From a virus, in the IMG/VR virus record IMGVR_UViG_3300017708_002046, positions 1 through 23,352 of that record: a stretch of 23,352 nucleotides of DNA; one strand, written 5' to 3'. Under the pieces are notes generated by a model. That model was not told the DNA's origin, searched no databases, and was given only the letters and a program-made list of their open reading frames with translations. Both the position numbers and the translations under genes were made by a program. This document shows, piece by piece, positions 18,209-23,352 of this stretch (position 1 is its first letter; every line of letters starts with the position of its first letter).

Positions 18209-20119
18209 TTACCTTGTTAACTTACCATTGGAGTAACTTGATGTAACGGGGAACCCTAGACCAGAAACTTGTTCTCCTGATGTAATGGTATCCTTCACCA
18301 TATTTATGGTGCTTTTATCGGTCGCTAAGACAACAAACAGATTACTCAATCCTATGATGTCATTACTTTCTGGAAATGCCTGAACTTCAATAATTCCACC
18401 AGAAATTTGTGTTCCTACAATGTTTGTAGTGCTTAGAATTATTTCGCCAGTTACATAATTAACAGTTCCAGCATTTTTTACTAATACTGTAAAATTATCA
18501 GAAACTTCTTCAGAAACAAATGATATAACACCAGTTTTCAGATCATCATTTGGTGTATCTGTCATATAAAGCAATTTACTAATTCCATTTATATTAAATC
18601 CAGTAGATTTAATATTTTTTCCATCTTTAGAAACATGGAAACGATTTCCAAAACACAATTCATATTGAGCATCTCTATTTAAAGATGCTCTCAAATCTCT
18701 TCTAATCTTTATTCTTGTAATGTTTGAAGTAATGGATGTATTTGTAGAATCAATCTCATTCAGAAACTTACTATATTTGAATCTACCGCCAAAATTGTTC
18801 AAATCTTCAGATGCAGCAAAATCATTCAATGATTGACCAATTAGACTCTTTAGATCATTAACACTAACAACCTTACTTGAGTTGTAATATACAAAAGTGT
18901 CATATTCAATGGAAAGAATCTCAAGGTCAACAATAGACTGTCTAATTCCAGCTAATGAGTACTGTTTTAAGTTTGCAAGAATTTGTTGTTTATTAAATTC
19001 TGAAATATAGAGACTATTTTTTGGTTTGATACTGATCTGGACCTCTCCAAATCTTGGTGGATCCAATTCTTCACCACCAACTACTGCTACAGACTCAGAT
19101 TCTGGATAAACTAACTTGACAATGGTCTCATAATCACTAGCCGTAACCGCTCTGTACTGTGATGAATAGAGTCTAGGAGCAAAGTATTTAACAGAGCGTA
19201 AAGACTCAATTGCAGCGCCTCCTTGCGCCTTCTGAGTGGTTGTTATGTTGACTGTATTGGATGGTTGAATAACTTCATCTGTTCCACCTCTGGCATTTCC
19301 AGAAAAACTGAACACAGATGCACCATTACTATCTTTACCATCAGTTATAATATAAGAAACATCGATGACGCTACCAGTTTCTAGTGCTTTTCCAAAAATT
19401 CCATCACCAAATAGCAATTCATACTTTTCATCCTTGACTTCTTGGATGAAATAAATTTCTGAGTTTGAATCTAGAGTGGTTATACTATCAATTTTCCTAT
19501 ATTCTTTGCCAGCAGTTGTATCTGCAGGACCTTTTACCCTAACAACAAGTGTTGAAGTATCAATTGAAATATTATTGAGAATAAATCTTTGATCTAGAGA
19601 AGTATCTACGGTAAAACTTTCTCTTGAAAGAGTTCCTTGGTAGATTTTTAAATTATTAAATGTAGCAGTTCTAGGGCCAACTAAAATATCACTCGCAGAG
19701 TCGAGAGGAGATGTTGTAACGATGTCTTCTGGTAGCGAGAATACAAAACTACTATTATTAGTGTTTCCTACGCAAATAAGACCCGCTTTTAACGTTACAG
19801 TTTGACTTTCTCCATTAAATTTAATTGAAAATGTAACTTCAGAGATAGCAGACTTTTTGGATATTGGAACATATCCAACATTTCTAGCCAAAGAGACGAC
19901 ATTTTCTCTTAAAGTGGCAGATTCAATGAAAGATTCATTCACTGCCATGTTCGCATTGAACGCAGTGATGTAAGTATTGTATGCTAATGCGTCAATTAAG
20001 ACAGAAAAGTTAGAACCTTCAAAATCAAAGTCGGAAAAATCTGAATTTGACCTCAGATAATCTTTAATTGACGTTTTTATTTGGTCAAAATCAATATTTG
20101 TGTAATTTGTAAATGGCAT
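18209..20119 (-). CDS. gp6: Baseplate wedge subunit gp6
   Basis: A 636-aa protein, close to T4 gp6 (660 aa). The N-terminus has the gpJ/gp6 pattern: MPFTNYTNIDFDQIK, then NESFIESATLRENVVSLARN (about 60-80) and a NVGYVP-like turn. The middle holds KYFAPRLYSSQYRAVTASDY and a Pro/Gly-containing PRFGEVQISIKP stretch, typical of the baseplate J-like fold. In T4-like phages, gp6 dimers link adjacent wedges into the inner baseplate ring, together with gp25 and gp53. The ATG overlaps the gp25 stop by one base (TAATG), and GAGG lies ten bases upstream (20130-20133), so the two are translationally coupled. The 3' end carries an inverted repeat with a late-promoter-like core that could serve gp7. Confidence 0.92.
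   Translation of the reverse strand: MPFTNYTNIDFDQIKTSIKDYLRSNSDFSDFDFEGSNFSVLIDALAYNTYITAFNANMAVNESFIESATLRENVVSLARNVGYVPISKKSAISEVTFSIKFNGESQTVTLKAGLICVGNTNNSSFVFSLPEDIVTTSPLDSASDILVGPRTATFNNLKIYQGTLSRESFTVDTSLDQRFILNNISIDTSTLVVRVKGPADTTAGKEYRKIDSITTLDSNSEIYFIQEVKDEKYELLFGDGIFGKALETGSVIDVSYIITDGKDSNGASVFSFSGNARGGTDEVIQPSNTVNITTTQKAQGGAAIESLRSVKYFAPRLYSSQYRAVTASDYETIVKLVYPESESVAVVGGEELDPPRFGEVQISIKPKNSLYISEFNKQQILANLKQYSLAGIRQSIVDLEILSIEYDTFVYYNSSKVVSVNDLKSLIGQSLNDFAASEDLNNFGGRFKYSKFLNEIDSTNTSITSNITRIKIRRDLRASLNRDAQYELCFGNRFHVSKDGKNIKSTGFNINGISKLLYMTDTPNDDLKTGVISFVSEEVSDNFTVLVKNAGTVNYVTGEIILSTTNIVGTQISGGIIEVQAFPESNDIIGLSNLFVVLATDKSTINMVKDTITSGEQVSGLGFPVTSSYSNGKLTR
18296..18311 (-). promoter_or_regulatory. 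Inverted repeat with late-promoter-like core in the gp6 3' end
   Basis: The arms CACCATA (18296-18302) and TATGGTG (18305-18311) are perfect reverse complements around a two-base centre. On the minus strand the centre reads CATAAATATGG, which contains ATAAATA, one base short of the T4 late motif. It lies about 90 bases upstream of the gp7 ATG, inside gp6 codons. It could be an internal late promoter for the giant gene, or chance in AT-rich coding DNA. Confidence 0.3.
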
Positions 20120-20520
20120 TATCGTGTTGCCTCTAAGATAAACGTAAATTCTTGAGTAGGGACAGATAACCCAACAATATTATATGCTACTACACACTCA
20201 AATTCATTCAAATCTGGTCTGGGAGAAACTTCTACCATGACATTATCAACTCTTGGTTCAAATTCTTCAACAACTTGCTTGATTTGTTCCCTAATTTCGG
20301 TCGAAGCACCAAAATCAACAAATTCAAACATTAAATCACCAACGGAAGACCCAAGATCAGGGGAAAAAAAGCGTTCGTTGAACTGTGTTTGTACTAAATT
20401 ACGCACAGCTCGCTGAATTGCTCTATCATTTTTTAGTATAGGAAGGTCCTTTGTGACAGGATGAGGATCAAAAGACAAGGAAATGTCCTTAAATCCCTTT
20501 GAAACCTTTAAAACTGCCAT
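20119..20520 (-). CDS. gp25: Baseplate wedge subunit gp25 (gpW/gp25 family)
   Basis: At 133 aa it is nearly the same length as T4 gp25 (132 aa). The middle holds the family signature NERFFSPDLGSSVGDLMFEF (about residues 48-67), followed by an amphipathic helix EIREQIKQVVEEFEPRV and a closing beta sheet (NVMVEVSPRP, then CVVAYNIVG). In T4 and in related contractile systems this small protein sits in the inner baseplate and nucleates the tail sheath. It is the first gene after a late-promoter motif placed 21 bases before its ATG, and it overlaps gp6 by one base. No good Shine-Dalgarno is visible ahead of the ATG. Confidence 0.95.
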   Translation of the reverse strand: MAVLKVSKGFKDISLSFDPHPVTKDLPILKNDRAIQRAVRNLVQTQFNERFFSPDLGSSVGDLMFEFVDFGASTEIREQIKQVVEEFEPRVDNVMVEVSPRPDLNEFECVVAYNIVGLSVPTQEFTFILEATR

Positions 20521-20536
20521 TTATCGACCATGAACT

Positions 20537-21205
20537 TTATGTATTTAGAGAGGTTTCCTCCTGTTCTTCAGGAGTTTCCCAGAAATATTCATCAGTATCT
20601 CCTAGTCTACCCCATCTCACATTATTCTCAACTTGGAAATAGTGTGTGGAAACCTTAAAATCGGGTACAAGAGGTTCTTCTGGGGTAATAGAAAGATCAT
20701 AAATGCGCGTTCTATTATTTGGGTACAACGCAAACTGTCCGTTTTCAAGCTCAATGCAGTTATGCGACTTATGTTCCTCTGGAATTTCACTTACATTTGT
20801 ATTTGTAATATCAACATCAGGATGAAAATTATCTAAGGTAAACAAATATTCACCTTTTATGTTTCCATAGTTTCGCGTTCTTAGTTCAAAATCCATTGAA
20901 CCGATAAATTGCTTCTCAATACATCTTAATCCATAGTCCATGCAGTTCCAAAACTGCAAATTTGGCAAATCTAAATCAGGAGTAGGTGTCTCTGGACGTG
21001 AGACAAATGCGGAGATTGGCAATTTATCAAACATTGCCGCATACTTTGGTAAATATGTCTCAAAATAAAAAGCGCGTCCAGGAATCGACTTAGCCGATAC
21101 CCAAACGCCCTCTACAAATTCGCCAAAACCATCTTTAAAATCTCGTAAATATTCTTTACGTACCCAGACTTTTTGTGCTGGTAAATTGACGACTAATTGA
21201 CTCAT
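20537..21205 (-). CDS. Conserved T4-like marine phage protein of unknown function, 222 aa
   Basis: I do not know a function for this protein. It begins MSQLVVNLPAQKVWVRKEYL, contains VEGVWVSAKSIPGRAFYFE (about 32-50), PDLDLPNLQFWNCMDYG (about 75-92), NGQFALYPNNRTRIYD (about 154-169) and ends in an acidic tail with RWGRLGDTDEYFWETPEE. From memory, close relatives of these blocks occur just upstream of gp25 in cyanomyophages, so it belongs to the conserved neighbourhood. There is no signal peptide or membrane segment, and many Trp/Tyr/Phe residues suggest a compact beta-rich fold. The ATG lies two bases after the stop of the oxygenase gene (TAACTATG), so expression is probably coupled. Its last codons double as the gp25 late promoter. 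It could be an unrecognised baseplate or tail component; T4 gp53 (about 196 aa) is not evident elsewhere in the window, but I see no gp53 motif here. Confidence 0.85.
   Translation of the reverse strand: MSQLVVNLPAQKVWVRKEYLRDFKDGFGEFVEGVWVSAKSIPGRAFYFETYLPKYAAMFDKLPISAFVSRPETPTPDLDLPNLQFWNCMDYGLRCIEKQFIGSMDFELRTRNYGNIKGEYLFTLDNFHPDVDITNTNVSEIPEEHKSHNCIELENGQFALYPNNRTRIYDLSITPEEPLVPDFKVSTHYFQVENNVRWGRLGDTDEYFWETPEEQEETSLNT
20541..20548 (-). promoter_or_regulatory. Cyanophage-type late promoter motif for gp25-gp6
   Basis: The minus strand reads CTAAATAC. CTAAATA is the late-promoter variant of T4-like cyanophages as I remember it. It lies in the final codons (Leu-Asn-Thr) of the 222-aa gene, 20 bases before the gp25 ATG, so the start of transcription would fall in the short gap. 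Position supports it; the motif is short. Confidence 0.55.
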
Positions 21206-21207
21206 AG

Positions 21208-21741
21208 TTAATCAAACCATCTAAAGTTGTTATGCCATGATAATATAGTTTTTCGTTCATCACTTTTGTTTTCCGAAGCTCTATGTACAATATAACTTGG
21301 GAACGTAAGGATATCACCTTCTTTCACTGAATCAATAGAAATAACTTTTTTTGTTGTTAAATCCATGAATTCTGTATATGGAGCAGTTTTAGAAAACTCC
21401 AGATAGTAAACAGAAGTGAAGACACAATCATGATGAACGTGCCATCCATGTTTACCACCTCTATAGTATCTTTGATACCATATATTATCTATATCGCATT
21501 GATCATACCCCATAAATTGACCCACTTTATCCATATAGTTAGTGAGTGATTTACTTAGGATTTGAAAATAAGGTTGATCTTTTTTACCATAGTCAGTATA
21601 GATGTCCATGGTATCACCTTCCAATTTTCTTTCAAACATTGAAATGTCTGTATCGATCAACCCTAAAACCTTTTCTTTAAAGTCTAAGTGACGAGAAAAG
21701 GGGTGTATGACATAGGGTGCGTCATACTTATATAACTTCAA
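21208..21741 (-). CDS. 2OG-Fe(II) oxygenase family protein (TTG start)
   Basis: A 177-aa protein with the motifs of small phage 2-oxoglutarate/Fe(II) dioxygenases. The metal-binding segment is GGKHGWHVHHDCVFTSVYYL (95-114), giving H101/H103 or H103/D105 as candidate proximal ligands. The distal His is in FPSYIVHRAS (H153), and R163 in SDERKTILSWHNNF is placed to bind the 2OG carboxylate. Such enzymes hydroxylate or demethylate proteins, nucleic acids or small molecules; the substrate here cannot be told. The start is TTG: a TAG stop lies five codons upstream in frame, the first in-frame ATG is codon 35, and AGAGG stands nine bases before the TTG. The TTG overlaps the TGA of the preceding 49-aa gene (TTGA). 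It is followed two bases later by the 222-aa gene, just before the baseplate block, so modification of a virion protein is possible but unproven. Confidence 0.85.
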   Translation of the reverse strand: MKLYKYDAPYVIHPFSRHLDFKEKVLGLIDTDISMFERKLEGDTMDIYTDYGKKDQPYFQILSKSLTNYMDKVGQFMGYDQCDIDNIWYQRYYRGGKHGWHVHHDCVFTSVYYLEFSKTAPYTEFMDLTTKKVISIDSVKEGDILTFPSYIVHRASENKSDERKTILSWHNNFRWFD

Positions 21742-21887
21742 CGCCCTTGACCTCTATATTGTTTACGAGCCGAGTTTCGCGACGACGCCGCGTATTTTGT
21801 GTTCTTACCAGAACCCTGACGAGTTCTTTTGGGTTTACCTGGTGTCCAACCATCTTTGCTGATACCAACTTTTGAACGTACTGCCAT
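21738..21887 (-). CDS. Small highly basic conserved phage protein, 49 aa
   Basis: This ORF is short but well supported. The ATG at 21887-21885 is preceded by GAGGAG with a ten-base spacer, and the frame ends in TGA overlapping the TTG start of the oxygenase. The protein starts MAVRSKVGISKDGWTPGKPK, then RTRQGSGKNTKY, and ends RKQYRGQGR. About one residue in three is Lys or Arg, with many Gly and Ser and no acidic residues except one Asp. I recall near-identical small proteins in many T4-like cyanophages, but no function is known to me. The composition suggests an unstructured nucleic-acid-binding or virion-internal peptide (inference). It sits in a tight cluster with the 61-aa gene (seven bases upstream) and the oxygenase. 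Confidence 0.8.
   Translation of the reverse strand: MAVRSKVGISKDGWTPGKPKRTRQGSGKNTKYAASSRNSARKQYRGQGR
21751..21755 (-). promoter_or_regulatory. Ribosome binding site supporting the TTG start of the oxygenase
   Basis: AGAGG on the minus strand stands nine bases before the TTG at 21741. It lies inside the last codons of the 49-aa gene. With a TAG five codons upstream in the same frame, no other initiation codon is available before codon 35. Confidence 0.6.
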
Positions 21888-21894
21888 AATTAAT

Positions 21895-22080
21895 TCACTC
21901 CTCTAGTAATTGCTTCATTTCATGACGATAGTTTGCAGGATTCATTGCAGGATCCTGTGTCATATAATATTCATGGGCATAGTATTCCATCTGATCCATG
22001 AATTCAGTCTCGGTAAGTTCTTCGTGAACGAGTTGCGAGCCACGAAAGACGTTGTAATAATAATTCTTTTTCTTAGCCAT
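21895..22080 (-). CDS. Small acidic hypothetical protein, 61 aa
   Basis: I do not recognise a function. The protein begins MAKKKNYYYNVFRGSQLVHE, continues ELTETEFMDQMEYYAHEYYM and ends HEMKQLLEE: a short basic start followed by an acidic, Tyr/Met-rich and probably helical body. The frame extends upstream to 22281, but that stretch lies within the glycosyltransferase gene. The ATG at 22080 is chosen because it starts ten bases after the upstream stop and has GAGGT about nine bases before it. The stop is seven bases from the start of the 49-aa gene, whose GAGGAG ribosome site is encoded in its last codons, so the two are coupled. Confidence 0.7.
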   Translation of the reverse strand: MAKKKNYYYNVFRGSQLVHEELTETEFMDQMEYYAHEYYMTQDPAMNPANYRHEMKQLLEE

Positions 22081-22090
22081 TGCATGTACC

Positions 22091-22849
22091 TCAGATAACG
22101 CGAGTTTTTTCGTGACCAACCCTGATACGGGGATCACACCAAATCTTATAATCTGCAGCAATTGCATCCAAACAGAAGGATACATCTTCACCGCACATAT
22201 CTTGAACTTCACCACTATCAAAGACTTGCATCTTCGGAGCAAACCAAGGATACTTAATTTGTTCGTTCTCAAAGACTCCATGCTTGATTAGGATCCATCC
22301 GAAACCTGCATAATCAACTGTGAACGGTTTCTTACGATTCTGCATCGTGTCAAGTGTCTCATGATTCATAACCCCACCATTCTTGGCAAAGTCCTCTTCC
22401 TCTAGCCAGTGCGCCACAGAGGTGGTTCTTCCGTCTTCTGTGCAATACCAACCAGAAGCAATGTCTTCGTCCATCAGAACCAATTGATAGAACTTCTCAG
22501 TGTTGAATACAATATCACTATCAATCCATAATTGATAATCATACTGCAACTTTCCATCCCAGGGAATCTGATCAGGTCCCCTAAGGACATTCGCTCCAAG
22601 ACACTTGCATCTTGCAAAGTTTACCATGGAGGAATAGTCTTGACTAATCTGAATCGCTGCACCAGCTTGCACTAAATCAAAACAGAGTTGTACGAAGTTC
22701 TTTAGATACGTATAAGATACCCCTCGACCAGGTAGACAGAATACTACTGTCTTACCTTTGACCATTTCTTTGGCTTTATCATAGTCCCATTCAGGAGCTG
22801 TGTTCTTCGCCGCAGGCGGTTTCGCCTTTACTGTAAATCCTTTTGCCAT
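22091..22849 (-). CDS. GT-A fold glycosyltransferase-like protein
   Basis: The 252-aa protein has the layout of a small family-2-like nucleotide-sugar transferase. After a Lys/Pro/Ala-rich N-terminal tail comes a first beta strand, KTVVFCLPGRGVSY (33-46), then YDYQLWIDSDIVF (103-115) with the metal-binding Asp-Ser-Asp (110-112). VDYAGFGWILIKHGVF (178-193) forms the acceptor-side loop. CGEDVSFC (219-226) supplies the candidate catalytic acidic pair, and RVGHEK (243-248) has the terminal His that often completes the metal site. It would transfer a sugar from a nucleotide donor; the acceptor is unknown (surface polysaccharide, virion protein or DNA). A GTG lies one codon upstream, but the ATG at 22849 is the simpler start (MAKGFTVK). 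It has its own sigma70-like promoter and no strong Shine-Dalgarno. The 61-aa gene follows ten bases downstream. Confidence 0.82.
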   Translation of the reverse strand: MAKGFTVKAKPPAAKNTAPEWDYDKAKEMVKGKTVVFCLPGRGVSYTYLKNFVQLCFDLVQAGAAIQISQDYSSMVNFARCKCLGANVLRGPDQIPWDGKLQYDYQLWIDSDIVFNTEKFYQLVLMDEDIASGWYCTEDGRTTSVAHWLEEEDFAKNGGVMNHETLDTMQNRKKPFTVDYAGFGWILIKHGVFENEQIKYPWFAPKMQVFDSGEVQDMCGEDVSFCLDAIAADYKIWCDPRIRVGHEKTRVI

Positions 22850-22872
22850 CACTCAGAATGCTGTACTTCAGT

Positions 22873-22902
22873 ATTGTAACTCATTATATATCAACTTGTC
22901 AA
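22873..22902 (-). promoter_or_regulatory. Sigma70-like (early) promoter for the glycosyltransferase
   Basis: On the minus strand, TTGACA (22902-22897, perfect -35) is followed after 18 bases by TACAAT (22878-22873, five of six at -10). Transcription would start near 22866, giving a leader of about 17 bases before the ATG. The -35 overlaps the stop codon of the 62-aa gene. Confidence 0.6.
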
Positions 22903-23087
22903 TCGTCTATTTCACATTCCTCAGAAACTTCTAATACAATGTCGTTCCCATCACTATTCGCTATGAGACACGTACCATCATACCATCCCATATCATTCAC
23001 CAAATACTCTGGAAGTAATATCATGAATTCGTGAGTTACTGGATCAACCTCTACAGTCAAATAAACTGGCCCAGAATTTTTTTTCAT
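22899..23087 (-). CDS. Small conserved phage protein with AbrB-like appearance, 62 aa
   Basis: The protein reads MKKNSGPVYLTVEVDPVTHE, then FMILLPEYLVNDMGWYDGT (21-39) and DIVLEVSEECEIDD at the end. The pattern of a short beta strand, a LPEYLVNDMGW helix turn and a strongly acidic end recalls AbrB/SpoVT-type swapped-hairpin proteins and similar small proteins that I remember from T4-like cyanophages. This is an impression and no DNA-binding residues can be pointed out; the acidic tail argues against simple DNA binding. The frame extends to a GTG at 23174, but the added 29 residues are Phe/Tyr-rich and unlike the rest, and a TATAAT box lies between, so the ATG at 23087 is preferred. No strong ribosome site is visible. 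Confidence 0.65.
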   Translation of the reverse strand: MKKNSGPVYLTVEVDPVTHEFMILLPEYLVNDMGWYDGTCLIANSDGNDIVLEVSEECEIDD

Positions 23088-23108
23088 ATCGCTATTTTCA
23101 TTCTTGGA

Positions 23109-23135
23109 ATTATATATGGGGTAGAAGTTTTCCAA
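23109..23135 (-). promoter_or_regulatory. Possible sigma70-like promoter for the 62-aa gene
   Basis: A perfect -10 TATAAT (23114-23109) is preceded by a weak -35 TTGGAA (23135-23130, four of six) at a short 15-base spacing. It lies about 20 bases before the ATG at 23087 and after a terminator, where a new promoter is expected. Confidence 0.4.
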
Positions 23136-23227
23136 AAAGTATACAATGAAACATATAGAGTGCTTGGGTAACACTTTGTAGACTAGGGGTTCCTTTCGTT
23201 TTTATATACGGGGGGCCATCACAATAT

Positions 23228-23253
23228 AACAAATAAGGGGCACGATCGCCCCT
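23228..23253 (-). terminator. Rho-independent terminator after the partial gene
   Basis: On the minus strand, AGGGGC (23253-23248) pairs with GCCCCT (23241-23236) around a six-base loop, followed by TTATTTGTT. It begins 15 bases after the TAA of the partial gene at the right edge and separates it from the 62-aa gene. Apart from this hairpin and the possible promoter, 23088-23268 shows nothing I can name. Confidence 0.7.
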
Positions 23254-23268
23254 AACTGTCAATAACTG

Positions 23269-23352
23269 TTATTCAAATGTAGGGATCTTATCTAATGCTT
23301 CCTGCTGATACTTCTCAGAGAGTACACCTGCAAAGAATGAAGCTTCAGAGGG
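23269..23352 (-). CDS. C-terminal end of an unidentified gene
   Basis: The minus strand is open from the right window edge for 27 codons to a TAA at 23271-23269. The encoded tail ends FAGVLSEKYQQEALDKIPTF plus Glu. The sequence is too short to assign to a family. Codon use and a following hairpin terminator make a real coding end likely. The start and most of the protein lie outside the window. Confidence 0.6.
   Translation of the reverse strand, partial: PSEASFFAGVLSEKYQQEALDKIPTFE

Noticed and set aside
21895-22281. A 128-aa version of the small acidic protein, starting at 22281.
   Set aside because: Its first 67 codons overlap the glycosyltransferase in another frame; an ATG with a GAGGT ribosome site at 22080 gives a better start.
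22843-23034. Plus-strand 63-codon frame over the intergenic promoter region.
   Set aside because: It is antisense to the 62-aa gene and the sigma70-like promoter and has a low-complexity Ser/His-rich product with no recognisable motif.
22899-23174. A 91-aa version of the small protein from a GTG at 23174.
   Set aside because: The extra N-terminal residues are unlike the rest, a TATAAT box lies within them, and no well-spaced ribosome site precedes the GTG.
23160-23235. Possible tRNA in the gap near the right edge, suggested by a GGGGTTC-like stretch.
   Set aside because: No cloverleaf arms or CCA-side stem can be formed; the paired bases present are better explained as a terminator hairpin.

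Overview
The window looks like part of the genome of a T4-like marine myovirus, most likely a cyanomyophage of Prochlorococcus or Synechococcus or a close relative. The sequence is AT-rich, and every gene I can support lies on the minus strand with junctions of a few bases or small overlaps. The order, read along the minus strand, is the T4 baseplate-wedge order gp25 - gp6 - gp7 - gp8, followed by a further structural protein. No host gene, RNA gene, IS element or CRISPR array is visible.

Layout in transcription order (high to low coordinates). 23352-23269 is the C-terminal tail of an unidentified gene, closed by a hairpin terminator. 23087-21738 holds small accessory genes: a 62-aa protein with an AbrB-like look, a GT-A type glycosyltransferase with its own sigma70-like promoter, a 61-aa acidic protein and a 49-aa very basic protein. 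21741-20537 holds a 2OG-Fe(II) oxygenase, which uses a TTG start overlapping the stop of the basic protein, and a 222-aa protein of unknown function. A phage late-promoter motif sits in the last codons of that 222-aa gene and opens the baseplate block: gp25 (20520-20119), gp6 (20119-18209), a giant gp7-like protein (18207-2797, 5136 aa), then an exact T4-type late promoter, gp8 (2757-1195), and a DUF4815-type structural protein that runs off the left edge (1190-1).

The wedge proteins should assemble together: gp7 as wedge organiser, gp6 and gp25 forming the inner ring and sheath initiator, and gp8 binding gp7. The oxygenase and glycosyltransferase lie just upstream and could act on virion or cell-surface components, but nothing in the sequence shows their substrates.

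The most unusual object is the gp7-like ORF. It takes up two thirds of the window and is about five times longer than T4 gp7. It appears to carry the T4 gp7 C-terminal wedge motif at its own N-terminus. It has a YHYH-like domain near residues 1239-1355, dispersed ~70-aa modules, and a hierarchical repeat array near residues 3500-4450 built on an exact 47-aa (141-bp) unit. All recognition is by eye from remembered families; no database search was possible.
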